Origin: JBNJFY01 sp051747265
GTDB taxonomy: Bacteria > Bacteroidota > Rhodothermia > Balneolales > Balneolaceae
Assembly (NCBI GenBank): GCA_051747265.1
Contig: JBNJFY010000003.1
Coordinates: 124,001-188,000 of the forward strand
Direction: 5' to 3'
Length of the DNA stretch: 64,000 nucleotides
Made by a program: the position numbers and the translations under genes. Position 1 is the stretch's first letter, and each line of letters opens with the position of its first letter. Below, in pieces: positions 46,366 through 55,038 of this stretch. Under the pieces are notes generated by a model. That model did no database searches. It was given only the letters and a program-made list of their open reading frames with translations, and was not told the origin of the DNA.

Positions 46366-47310
46366 TTACTGCCAAGGGAGCTGATCCAGATCGACATTGC
46401 CACCGGAAAGGACCATACCCACTTTTTGTCCGGCGAAGATACCGGGATTGTCCAATACCGCGGCCAAAGGAACGGCAGAAGAAGGTTCGATAATCTGCTT
46501 GGTTCGCTCCCAGAAAAAGCGCATAGTCTCGATGATAGATGCTTCAGATACCGTAATGATTTGTTCGAGATGTTGCTGGATACAGGCAAAAGTTAGCTCA
46601 CTCAATGAGGTGCGCAAGCCATCGGCAACGGTGTTTGGGTTTACCACCGGTTGTAGCGTTCCCGACTGAAACGAGCGGTTAGCGTCATCAGCGTTTTTGG
46701 GTTCTGCTCCAATAACTTTCTTATTCCATTGGGTGCCCACAATACCAGTACCACTGATTAAGCCGCCACCACCAATGGGAGCCATGAGGATATCAATATC
46801 CGGATGCTCCTGTATGAGCTCCAGACTAGCGGTTCCCTGTCCGGCTATAATATGCGGATGATCGTAGGGTGGGATAAACGCTGCTCCGGTTTGGGCTACC
46901 ACTTGTTCCAATTTGGCTTCTCGATCCGCCTGGGTGGGAGGACACCGATAGATGGTTGCTCCGTAATCTCGTACCGCATTCACTTTTACTTGAGGCGCAT
47001 TCTCGGGCATCACGATGTGAGCGTCAATTCCAAAGGAAGCCGCGCTAGCCGCTACCGCTTGGGCATGATTACCGCTGGAATGGGTGGCCACTCCTTTGGA
47101 TTTTTGAGTCTCATTGAGTCGCAGAATGGCATTGGTGGCTCCCCTGTATTTAAACGCCCCGATTCGCTGTAAATGCTCTGCTTTAAAAAACAACTCGCAT
47201 CCCGCTCGTTCATTAATTAAGCGAGAGGTTAGCACCGGAGTATGGTGTATATAGCTACCAATGCGTTTATGAGCTTTTTCAACGTCGCTATAGGTAGGAA
47301 GATCAATCAT
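46366..47310 (-). CDS. PLP-dependent threonine/serine dehydratase family enzyme
   Basis: 314 aa, fold type II. The PLP lysine is K54 in RIGAFKYRGA. THSSGNHAQAVA binds the substrate carboxylate and the GGGGLISG loop binds the PLP phosphate. It lacks the C-terminal ACT regulatory domain of biosynthetic IlvA, so it belongs to the short group containing catabolic threonine dehydratase, serine racemase and threo-3-hydroxyaspartate ammonia-lyase. These cannot be separated by eye. It is 25 bp downstream of the ferredoxin gene, on the same strand. Confidence 0.9.
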   Translation of the reverse strand: MIDLPTYSDVEKAHKRIGSYIHHTPVLTSRLINERAGCELFFKAEHLQRIGAFKYRGATNAILRLNETQKSKGVATHSSGNHAQAVAASAASFGIDAHIVMPENAPQVKVNAVRDYGATIYRCPPTQADREAKLEQVVAQTGAAFIPPYDHPHIIAGQGTASLELIQEHPDIDILMAPIGGGGLISGTGIVGTQWNKKVIGAEPKNADDANRSFQSGTLQPVVNPNTVADGLRTSLSELTFACIQQHLEQIITVSEASIIETMRFFWERTKQIIEPSSAVPLAAVLDNPGIFAGQKVGMVLSGGNVDLDQLPWQ

Positions 47311-47335
47311 GGTCAGTAATATTGATAGTTGAATG

Positions 47336-47713
47336 TTAAGCCGGATTTAAAGGATGTTCCAAGAACATAAACTCTTCTACCGGTTGCCCGCCAATCAGAT
47401 GTTGCTCAATAATTTGATCTAACACCGGTGGGGTACAACTGTGATACCATACGCCTTCCGGATATACGACCGCTATCGGTCCCTTTCGACACACACGTAA
47501 ACAGTTGGCTTTGGTTCGATAGATGGAGCCGCCTACTTTGCTGTCCAGCCCCAATTCTTCCAAACGTTTCTTTAAATAGTTCCATGATTTGAGGCTCCAT
47601 TGGCCATTACAGCACTTGGGCTTGCTGGGATCCGCGCACAAGAAAATGTGACGTTGGACCTTTTCCATGTGTAGTTCATCAATTTTTTCCTGAAGCTTTT
47701 TATTGCGGGTCAT
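47336..47713 (-). CDS. Thioredoxin-like [2Fe-2S] ferredoxin
   Basis: 125 aa. ATG at 47713 is preferred over the open frame's longer TTG start at 47740, because those extra codons fall in the inserted 131-bp MITE that begins at 47717. Cysteines C26, C34 or C35, C71 and C75 (IFLCADPSKPKCC...NCLRVCRKGP) give the C-x(7-8)-C ... C-x3-C pattern of Trx-like ferredoxins; C93 is extra. GPIAVVYPEGVWYHSC is the usual ending of the domain. It should carry one electron in the cytosol; partner unknown. It precedes the dehydratase gene by 25 bp. Confidence 0.88.
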   Translation of the reverse strand: MTRNKKLQEKIDELHMEKVQRHIFLCADPSKPKCCNGQWSLKSWNYLKKRLEELGLDSKVGGSIYRTKANCLRVCRKGPIAVVYPEGVWYHSCTPPVLDQIIEQHLIGGQPVEEFMFLEHPLNPA

Positions 47714-47716
47714 AAA

Positions 47717-47847
47717 AGAGGGTTTTGCGGAATCTTTCAAGATTTATGTTGTCATGGCAAGAGGTAGTACCAATCACCATATAAACAATCTAATCAGGGG
47801 GATGCAGCACCACGATGGCCATGGCAGGTAGCTTAGCAAAGCCCCCT
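47717..47847. mobile_element. 131-bp MITE, copy 1 (diverged)
   Basis: Left end AGAGGGTTTTGCGG, right end GCTTAGCAAAGCCCCCT. The interior (GTCATGGCAAGAGGTAGTACCAATCACC...ACAATCTAATCAGGGG) matches copy 4 at 62343 at the same spacing, and the length is exactly 131 bp. It sits 4 bp before the ferredoxin start codon and 116 bp before the start codon of the M14 peptidase gene. Confidence 0.78.
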
Positions 47848-47963
47848 AAAAATGAAAAAATCAGTTAAATATGTACTGTGCCTTGATTGCTGACTGGCAT
47901 TATACTACACGATTCATATCATACCAATTGTTCATTATTTCAACTCCAATAACGCAACTTGCT

Positions 47964-50624
47964 ATGACTCCCACAACGTCCATTCCCCGTATGTTGCAGT
48001 TTGCACTATTAGGCTTAGCAACGCTCGCAGCTACTAGTCAACTTCTTCAGGCCCAAACCTCGACGGCCGAACAACGTTTTCGTTTTGATCCTGATCTAAC
48101 CTACAATTCGCAGGTTACTTCGCCGGATACGTATTTGGGTTATCAACCGGGCGAAGCCTATAGCCCCCATCATAAAGTGATGGGCTATTTTCAGCAATTA
48201 GCGGAGGAATCGGATCGGGTGACCCTGCACAAATATGGAGAAACCTACGAAGGGCGAGGCTTATACTATGCCGTTATCACGTCTCAGAGAAATCAGTCCA
48301 TGATTGATCAGATTCGAGCCAACAATCAACGGTTGGCAGATCCCGATTCCTTAAACAACACAGCCGCGGAGTTGGTGATGAGTGAGCAACCGGTGACCGT
48401 CTGGTTAAGTTACAATGTGCATGGCAATGAAGCATCCAGCAGTGAAGCCGCTATGCAAACCGCCTACCGGCTAGCGGCTGCCCAGGATGGTGAAACCGAG
48501 GAAATGTTGCGACAAACGGTGACCATCATCGATCCAATGTTGAACGCGGATGGACGTGAGCGTTATGTGCAGTGGTATAAAACGGTGCGTCAAAATCATT
48601 TGAATACGAATGCCGATGATCTGGAGCACGATGAACCCTGGCCAGGTGGGCGTACCAATCACTACTGGTTCGATTTAAACCGCGACTGGGTTTGGCTGGT
48701 GCATCCCGAATCGCGAGGACGAGTAGCTGCCTATCAGCAGTGGATGCCGCAAGTGCACCTGGATCTGCATGAACAGGGGTTCAACAGTAACTATTTCACC
48801 ATGCCGGGTACCACGCCTCGCAATCAACTCCTGCCCGATGATTATGATAAATGGGCAACTGCATTTGGCAATGGAGTGATCAATGAGTTCGATAAGCACG
48901 GGATTAACTATGCTACCCGGGAAGCCTTTGATTTCTTTTATCCCGGTTATGGTTCCTCATATCCCAGCACTATGGGGGCTATTGGTATGCTAGCCGAACA
49001 AGGTGGACACAGCCGTGGGGGCCGAGCAGTGGAAACCGAAGATGGCTACATTCTAACCCTTCGTCAGCGTATTTTTGATCATTACACAAACTCCATGGCC
49101 ACCATTCGAACGGCTATGCAGAACCGGCAGGATCTGTTGGGATATTTCAGAATGTTTTTTCAACAAAAGTCCAAGAAGACCAATACTACCGCCTATTTCC
49201 TGCCCGACAACCAACAGGATTATACGCCACAAGTGATCGAAATGCTGTTAAAGCACGGAATTCAGGTTCATCGGGCTACGGAGAATTTTCAAATTCGCAA
49301 TGCCTATTCCTATTGGAGTGGCGAGTCTCGGTCGCGTTCCTTTCCCAAGGGCACCTATGTGATCAAGACGGATCAACCACGCCACATGATGGTCAACACG
49401 TTGATGCAGCGTCAGATGCAGATTGAGGATTCCGTGATGTATGATATGGCCACCTGGAATATTCCTATGGCTTATGGATTACGGGGAGCCTGGACTAGTG
49501 ATCGATTGCGCATGGATCTGAACAAGGTGGAATACGCACCGGCCATGAATGCCGGCGTGGAGGGTTTAGGCTCCTATGCTTATGTGATCCCGGGTGATCA
49601 GCGATACCTGCCTAATGCATTGGAGGATCTGTGGGAGCGTGAATATCGAGTTAGATTAGCCACTAAATCCTTTTCAAAAAATGGAGAAACTTATCCAGAG
49701 GGAAGTCTGGTGATTTTGGCTGGTCGAAATCACGATAAAAAAGATCGCATTACGGCGGATATGAATACGATTTCGGATCAACATCAAGTGCGCATTGTCG
49801 GGTTTGAAACAGGCCGTATGGATAAAGGAATAGATTTAGCCTCACGAGATAGCGAGCCCTTAGAGCAACCGCAAGTGGGTTTGTTGGTAGATTCTCCGAT
49901 CAGCTCGTATAGCGCCGGGCAAATATGGTTTTTATTCGATCGTTGGACCGACTTTGGTATTCACCGGATCCGAACGGAATCAATAAATAGAATTGATCTC
50001 AATGAATATCAGGCCTTGATCATCCCGGGAAGCTGGGGAGGACTTACCGAAGTAATAGATTCCACACAAATTGAGCGCCTTAAGCAGTGGGTTCGACAAG
50101 GTGGTACCCTGATCGCCGCTGAGAATAGTGCATCGTTTATGTCCAAAGAGGTCAGTGGTTTTACCACTGTTCAGACTGTCACGCAATGGAAAAAAGACAA
50201 AGAAGAACAGACCGATCAAACCATAGATCCAACGGCCTATACGCGCTATGAAGCCCGAGAAGATTCCTCGGGGTTAAAGCGCATACCCGGTTCCGCCTTT
50301 CAGGGTATTGTGGATACCTCACACCCGCTAGCCTTTGGTGTGGATGAACAGGTATATCCATTAAAATTGAATGAGGAAGGGTTAGTACCAAATAAAGATT
50401 GGCAAACGGTGGGCTATTATGCTAAAAATCCGAAAGAAGTACTGGCCTCGGGTTATGCATCGCAGCACAATCGCCAGCGATTGGCAGGGATGGCCTTTGC
50501 CGGTGTGGTACCCACGGGAAGAGGAAAGGTGGTATTACTTATGGATAACACCCAGTATCGCATGTTTTGGGTAAATACCGCACGGATGATGCAAAATGCA
50601 GCGATGCTGATGCCCTCGCTGTAA
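47964..50624 (+). CDS. Exported M14-family zinc carboxypeptidase
   Basis: 886 aa from ATG at 47964, the start that puts the signal peptide (MLQFALLGLATLAATSQLLQAQ) at the N-terminus; the open frame continues 31 codons upstream without sense. M14 motif: LSYNVHGNEASSSEA gives the zinc ligands H153 and E156. LNRDWVW and VHLDLHEQGFN give the substrate arginine region and the third His. AIGMLAEQGG probably carries the catalytic Glu. The C-terminal half (about 600-850) has a GATase1-like fold (YQALIIPGSWGGLTEVIDSTQIERLKQWVRQGGTLIAAENSAS). It is a periplasmic peptidase. Confidence 0.9.
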   Translation: MTPTTSIPRMLQFALLGLATLAATSQLLQAQTSTAEQRFRFDPDLTYNSQVTSPDTYLGYQPGEAYSPHHKVMGYFQQLAEESDRVTLHKYGETYEGRGLYYAVITSQRNQSMIDQIRANNQRLADPDSLNNTAAELVMSEQPVTVWLSYNVHGNEASSSEAAMQTAYRLAAAQDGETEEMLRQTVTIIDPMLNADGRERYVQWYKTVRQNHLNTNADDLEHDEPWPGGRTNHYWFDLNRDWVWLVHPESRGRVAAYQQWMPQVHLDLHEQGFNSNYFTMPGTTPRNQLLPDDYDKWATAFGNGVINEFDKHGINYATREAFDFFYPGYGSSYPSTMGAIGMLAEQGGHSRGGRAVETEDGYILTLRQRIFDHYTNSMATIRTAMQNRQDLLGYFRMFFQQKSKKTNTTAYFLPDNQQDYTPQVIEMLLKHGIQVHRATENFQIRNAYSYWSGESRSRSFPKGTYVIKTDQPRHMMVNTLMQRQMQIEDSVMYDMATWNIPMAYGLRGAWTSDRLRMDLNKVEYAPAMNAGVEGLGSYAYVIPGDQRYLPNALEDLWEREYRVRLATKSFSKNGETYPEGSLVILAGRNHDKKDRITADMNTISDQHQVRIVGFETGRMDKGIDLASRDSEPLEQPQVGLLVDSPISSYSAGQIWFLFDRWTDFGIHRIRTESINRIDLNEYQALIIPGSWGGLTEVIDSTQIERLKQWVRQGGTLIAAENSASFMSKEVSGFTTVQTVTQWKKDKEEQTDQTIDPTAYTRYEAREDSSGLKRIPGSAFQGIVDTSHPLAFGVDEQVYPLKLNEEGLVPNKDWQTVGYYAKNPKEVLASGYASQHNRQRLAGMAFAGVVPTGRGKVVLLMDNTQYRMFWVNTARMMQNAAMLMPSL

Positions 50625-50804
50625 ATAGGAGTTAGCGCATTGGCCAACTGCCAACTTGCAATTTGCTGATAACGCATTTAGCTGGTGGAGTGCACGCGTT
50701 TTTACTATGAGCATCATACCGGGGGAACGCAAGCCGTCGCTGTGCCGAAGTTGTTATGCCCTCTACCGTACTAAGGTTGTCGGTGAAATCGGGGCGCTGA
50801 ATAA

Positions 50805-51116
50805 CTATGGATTTTGTTGAGGCAAACTGCTGGGTTTGAGATCGACCAAGGTAGCGCCCCAATGTCCCCCGGTGGCATCAGCCAGTTGAAAGGAATCCAC
50901 AGAATCCAGCCGTTTTAGAATGGCGTGTACCGATCGGCGGATATTTCCGATACCTTTGCCGTGGATGATACGAACCTCCAGAATGCCTTTTTCGCGACAG
51001 GCCTCCAGATAATCGGGGATCAGATCTCCTAAGTCAGAAGGATGAAAGGGGTGTAGATCCAAGGTGCCATCGATAGGCAAAGGCACGGGCTGATCATTAT
51101 GGTTCGAGTCGGCCAT
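50805..51116 (-). CDS. Smr-domain protein
   Basis: 103 aa, almost only an Smr (small MutS-related) domain: DGTLDLHPFHP (LDxH motif), VRIIHGKGIGNIRRSVH (HGxGxG) and GHWGATLVDL. Stand-alone Smr proteins are endonucleases or RNA-processing factors; MutS2 fusions act in recombination control, absent here. Single gene between the M14 peptidase and a MITE copy. Confidence 0.9.
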   Translation of the reverse strand: MADSNHNDQPVPLPIDGTLDLHPFHPSDLGDLIPDYLEACREKGILEVRIIHGKGIGNIRRSVHAILKRLDSVDSFQLADATGGHWGATLVDLKPSSLPQQNP

Positions 51117-51526
51117 GATAGCTAATGGTCATTTTGAAATGTCGATGCGCAATTTATCTCTAAATTGTTTTTGAAAAGTCGCTTAGTTATTTCATGAACT
51201 CAACAAAAAAATGCTATCCCCGAGAAGACGAGCCGACAAGAATTTCATTGAGATGTGATTGGTATGTTAACGCGAAATACGGAGTGGGTAGTTTATTAGG
51301 TAATGATGATGCTTGCCATTCAACTGAGCCGCTAACATACTCTATAGAGGGCTTTTCAAAACCTTTCAACATTTATTTTGTCTGGGCAAAATGTAGAAGC
51401 AATCGTCATTTATACAATCCAATCAGGGGATTGCCGCACTTCGTTCGCAATGACAGGTAGTTTTACAAAGCTCCCTCATATTGAACTGATCAACAGGTCA
51501 CCACAAATTCTGATCATTCCGACTGA
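51117..51526. other. Non-coding stretch containing MITE copy 2
   Basis: 410 bp separating the Smr and MFS genes (both leftward). Apart from the 131-bp MITE at 51346-51476, I see no feature. Confidence 0.5.
51346..51476. mobile_element. 131-bp MITE, copy 2
   Basis: Left end AGAGGGCTTTTCAAAAC, right end GTTTTACAAAGCTCCCT. The interior CAATCCAATCAGGGGATTGCCGCACTTCGTTCGCAATGACAGG is close to copy 4, in the same orientation. Confidence 0.85.
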
Positions 51527-52747
51527 TCAGGAATCAGGTTGTTTGCTGCTAACGTTAAAAGCGACAAAGGCCATTATCGAAGCAATAAGAATGGTGCCTA
51601 TGGCTCCCAATAAAATGGATGTAATTGGAAAATGATGATCTAAGAGCCACCCAACCAGAAAAGGACTTAACGCTGTACTAAATACCATGAGTGCGGAGAA
51701 TAACGATCTTACCGTGCCAATCACTTCTTTTCCATATAGTTCAGCCCAAAGTGCCGATTTGATGTTACTGCCCATCCCCATAGTTACGCCTAACAAGCTC
51801 ATATACAGGTAGGCCGACCAAGATCCTGGATGGAGCCAAGCTACGAGTAACCCCAAACCAAAGGGGATTAAGTAGAAGGGGAAAAGTTTTTGCGCACTCC
51901 AGCGATCTATTAGCGGGCCTATACCCAGAGAGCTTCCAATTCGCGTTACCGCAAACGTCATGAAGGCAGTGGCCAAAAGTCCGGCGGTCCATCCTAACTG
52001 CTCAGCTATAGATATTTGATATAAGAAAAGCGCGGTAGCCCAGAAGGCAGGAAGTAATACAGACGGAATTAGCAGCCAAAACTGGGAATCGGTTATAATT
52101 CTTTGGTAAAATTTGCGCGAGCTGCCCGAATCGGTATGGACCTGGGTACTATTATCCAGACGTTGATGATGGGTCTCATTTAATATCAACCGAATAAATG
52201 GTATAAACAGAAGGGCAATAACAATTGCAAAAGCTCCCCAAGTCATTCGCCAGCTTAGAACGGAGAGCAGTCCGGCAATGATTAGGGGTAATATACCCTC
52301 CCCAATGGGATAACCGAGACTGGATACACTGAGGGCTTTTCCTCGCTGCTGAATGAAGTATCGAGCCATCGCGGTCTGGGCGGTATGACCACTTAAGCCT
52401 TGACCGGATAGCCGAAGTAACAAAATGGCGACAAATAACAGGGCGATATGTGAGGATACGGCTAATGTGATACTTGCGGTCAGGAGTCCAACGGCTACGT
52501 ATAAGCTATATCGTTTTAACGGAAGGTGATCGATCCACTGCCCCAAATAAGGTAAAATAACCGCACTGCTCAGTGTGGCCATGGAGTAAATGGACCCGAA
52601 ACTAGCATTGGATAGGTTAAAGTCTTGAAGGAAATAAGGGACAAACAGTGAAATCAAAAAGGTTTGCCCAAAGCTGGAAAAAAAAGTAAAAGACAATCCA
52701 AATGTTAAAATCCGTTTTTCACGGAGAACGAAACTCAGATAATTCAC
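51527..52747 (-). CDS. MFS transporter
   Basis: 406 aa with twelve predicted membrane helices. The cytoplasmic loop between helices 2 and 3 reads LPYLGQWIDHLPLKRY, a variant of the MFS motif A. Beginning LTFGLSFTFFSSFGQTFLISLFVPYFLQDFNLSNASFGSIYSMATL suggests the monocarboxylate/oxalate-formate-like or NNP type; the substrate is unknown. Isolated between two MITE copies. Confidence 0.88.
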   Translation of the reverse strand: MNYLSFVLREKRILTFGLSFTFFSSFGQTFLISLFVPYFLQDFNLSNASFGSIYSMATLSSAVILPYLGQWIDHLPLKRYSLYVAVGLLTASITLAVSSHIALLFVAILLLRLSGQGLSGHTAQTAMARYFIQQRGKALSVSSLGYPIGEGILPLIIAGLLSVLSWRMTWGAFAIVIALLFIPFIRLILNETHHQRLDNSTQVHTDSGSSRKFYQRIITDSQFWLLIPSVLLPAFWATALFLYQISIAEQLGWTAGLLATAFMTFAVTRIGSSLGIGPLIDRWSAQKLFPFYLIPFGLGLLVAWLHPGSWSAYLYMSLLGVTMGMGSNIKSALWAELYGKEVIGTVRSLFSALMVFSTALSPFLVGWLLDHHFPITSILLGAIGTILIASIMAFVAFNVSSKQPDS

Positions 52748-52975
52748 AGAAGGGGAGAAGGAAATTTATGTGGTACTGAAATGTGTAGCTGTTGTCGCGA
52801 TTTTGTCGGGTGGGAAGATACGGGGTAAACACGCAAAATTAAACTAAACTGCTGGCATAAATTTTAAAATGTGAAGCCTTTAAACGGTTCCACGTGTAGA
52901 CTAAGAATGGCTCAACGTTTGTGGTCAGATTTTAAAGAGTAGAAGAGGTAGTAAAATCTAAATACATTCAATTAC

Positions 52976-53105
52976 TGAGGGCTTTGTAAAACAGTTAGTC
53001 ATTATGAACGAAGTGCGCTATTTCCTAGCTTAGATGGTGTCATTCGTGATTTCGTACCACAGCTTTCCAGGATGAATATGTTTTGAAGGGTTTGGTAAAG
53101 CCCAG
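52976..53105. mobile_element. 131-bp MITE, copy 3 (inverted, degenerate)
   Basis: Left end GAGGGCTTTGTAAAAC, right end TTTGGTAAAGCCC. The interior GTCATTATGAACGAAGTGCGCTATTTCC is the reverse complement of the GGGATTGCCGCACTTCGTTCGCAATGAC core of the other copies, with several changes. Confidence 0.65.
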
Positions 53106-53118
53106 TTAAAAAAATGAG

Positions 53119-53808
53119 ATGGTTTACATGACGATTCCCCCATGTATTTTATGCAACCAAGACGCAACGCGTTTTTTTTATGAGGATACTAGTGACCAAT
53201 ATCGAAGCATCTATTACACGTGCGATAATTGTCATTTAATTTTTGCAGCTGAAACATATCGACCCACTCCATCAGAGGAACGCAAACGATATGATGAACA
53301 CGTTAATAATCCTGAGGATCCCCGATATCGGAATTTTCTAAATCAGTTGTTTAGTCCCCTAAATCAATTGTTGTCTCCCCAATCTATTGGATTGGATTTT
53401 GGGTCAGGGCCCGGGCCAACCCTTCACATCATGTTCGAAGAGCAGGGGCATAGCATGCAGATTTATGATCCCTTTTATGCCAATGATCCCCGTGTGTTTG
53501 ACACAACCTATGATTTTATCACCTCCACGGAAGTAGCCGAACATCTGCATAATCCGGCTAAAGAATTTGAACGCTTGTGGAATTGCCTGCGTCCCGGTGG
53601 ATTTTTAGGCATCATGACCAAGCGGGCGGTCAAGGATCGCGACTTTTTTGCTGATTGGCATTACCGTCTCGATTACACACACGTGACCTTCTATACCGAA
53701 GATACTTTTCGCTGGATGGCTCAAAACGGGGGCGCTTCGGTTACTTTTGAGGGAAATAATGTGGCCATATTTCAAAAGCAAGATCCGCTACAATTGAGCC
53801 GTATTTAG
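53119..53808 (+). CDS. Class I SAM-dependent methyltransferase with N-terminal zinc ribbon
   Basis: 229 aa (an ATG at 53128 is also possible). N-terminal CILC and CDNC (C9, C12, C35, C38) form a four-cysteine zinc ribbon. Then IGLDFGSGPGPTLHIM is SAM motif I, IYDPFYANDP motif II and YDFITSTEVAEHLHNPAKEFERLWNCLRPGGFLGIMTKR the motif IV-V region. The fused ribbon recalls rRNA or small-molecule methyltransferases of this group; the target cannot be named. Convergent with the SCO gene 14 bp away. Confidence 0.9.
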   Translation: MVYMTIPPCILCNQDATRFFYEDTSDQYRSIYYTCDNCHLIFAAETYRPTPSEERKRYDEHVNNPEDPRYRNFLNQLFSPLNQLLSPQSIGLDFGSGPGPTLHIMFEEQGHSMQIYDPFYANDPRVFDTTYDFITSTEVAEHLHNPAKEFERLWNCLRPGGFLGIMTKRAVKDRDFFADWHYRLDYTHVTFYTEDTFRWMAQNGGASVTFEGNNVAIFQKQDPLQLSRI

Positions 53809-53822
53809 TGATTAGCAGATGA

Positions 53823-54422
53823 CTACAATCTCATCAAATCCTCTATAATAATTTCGGGATCGGTCATGGTACCACCGTATTCGCCACGCATACGCCCCTG
53901 CGCGTCATAGAGTTGTATTTCATTGGAGTGATTGAACATGTAATTTCCGTTCATATCGGCTCCGGGCATCACTTCCGCTCTAATTCCGACCGTATCCAAA
54001 AGATTATACACAGTGGTGGAGTCTCCAGTAAGCAGGGTAAAGCGTTGCTCGTCCAACTCATACTCTTGCTGATAGGCCCGCAGCTTTTCCGGAGTGTCTC
54101 GCCGAGGATCAAAAGAAAGGAGAACAAACTGAACAGGCTGATCGGTATCTACCTGCTCGCTGATCTCTTTCATGTTGGCGGTTATGGCCGGGCATACGTT
54201 GTTGCAGGAGGTGAATATATAGGATATGACGAATGGCTGTCCTTGAAAATCTTCTGTAAATACCACCTTCTCGCCATGCTGATTAATAAGCTCGGTGGAA
54301 TGGTTACCAAGATCCTGAATCACTTGGGGAGCATCCATTTTGCACCCGATGCCCACAAACAATAATAGGATCAAAAAAGGCATGGTGAGTGAGTAGCGCA
54401 GTGGGAACGGTGAATGATTCAT
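53823..54422 (-). CDS. SCO1/SenC-family lipoprotein (copper chaperone for cytochrome oxidase)
   Basis: 199 aa from ATG at 54422, which leaves a proper lipoprotein signal (LLLFVGIGC, C27); the longer frame to 54473 has no plausible signal. C73 and C77 in TSCNNVCPAI plus the later His in NYMFNHSNEIQLYD form the SCO copper site. PFVISYIFTSC and LLSFDPRRDTPEKL are the family's thioredoxin-fold landmarks. It delivers or reduces the CuA site of cytochrome c oxidase at the membrane. No oxidase genes lie within the window. Confidence 0.92.
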   Translation of the reverse strand: MNHSPFPLRYSLTMPFLILLLFVGIGCKMDAPQVIQDLGNHSTELINQHGEKVVFTEDFQGQPFVISYIFTSCNNVCPAITANMKEISEQVDTDQPVQFVLLSFDPRRDTPEKLRAYQQEYELDEQRFTLLTGDSTTVYNLLDTVGIRAEVMPGADMNGNYMFNHSNEIQLYDAQGRMRGEYGGTMTDPEIIIEDLMRL

Positions 54423-54773
54423 AAATGAGAATGAGAAATTATCGTTTGATCTGAATTTATCAATGAAAACCATTTAGGTCGCCAAATATTATGGAAATTA
54501 ATGATGAGACGTAACTACCAGTAGGCTATCGATTCTAAACCATATCTCATATACAATGGTGGGTTCGGTCGAAGAGGGTAATGAATTGACGAATCCAGGT
54601 AGATCAGACATCCAACCGGTGCCAGCTCCCTTTGTAATTACGTGTGGTTGAATCAATTCAAATCAGTTGACCACAGATAAAAGATCGATGGTTCATGTAT
54701 AGTTCTAGCATTTATTCTGACAGCGCTCACCTATCCAACGGCGGTTTACTAATTGCAATATTTCCACAAACCC

Positions 54774-54786
54774 TCCCAAATTGGGA
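54774..54786. promoter_or_regulatory. Palindromic activator-binding site upstream of sensor-kinase operon
   Basis: TCCCAAATTGGGA, a perfect 13-bp palindrome followed by TAAT. Its right edge is 98 bp upstream of the promoter -24 element, the usual enhancer distance for a sigma-54 activator. The same motif recurs twice upstream of the K+ operon (58344-58379). Confidence 0.65.
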
Positions 54787-54884
54787 TAATCAATAAGACG
54801 CAGTCTGTCATCAAGGTATTATGGTATTAATTTAAGATATTGCGCCGCAATGTGATATGGTAAGAAGAAAGATAAGCTAAGAGC

Positions 54885-54900
54885 TGGCACAGTATTTTCA
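54885..54900 (+). promoter_or_regulatory. Sigma-54-like promoter of the sensor-kinase/response-regulator operon
   Basis: TGGCAC, five bases, TTTCA. The -24 GG is perfect and the spacing to the -12 element is correct, but the -12 GC reads TC. The same deviation and similar flanks (GCTGGCACA and TCA-ATATCC type) occur at 58464-58479. Confidence 0.6.
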
Positions 54901-55038
54901 TATCCTATATACCAAGTACATTTGTGGAGTATGATCATAAGCATGCCAATGACGTCAGAATTACGGATTTCGATTGTGGAAATTCAAAGACGACCATTTC
55001 AGGATAGCTACGCTGTAGATTCATAGATATTATTCACC

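Larger units (their letters stand above)
54474..55038. other. Upstream region of the sensor-kinase operon
   Basis: 565 bp without a gene. It carries the palindrome at 54774-54786 and the sigma-54-like promoter at 54885-54900 (listed separately), giving a leader of about 125 bases. The left half shows no other feature. Confidence 0.55.
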
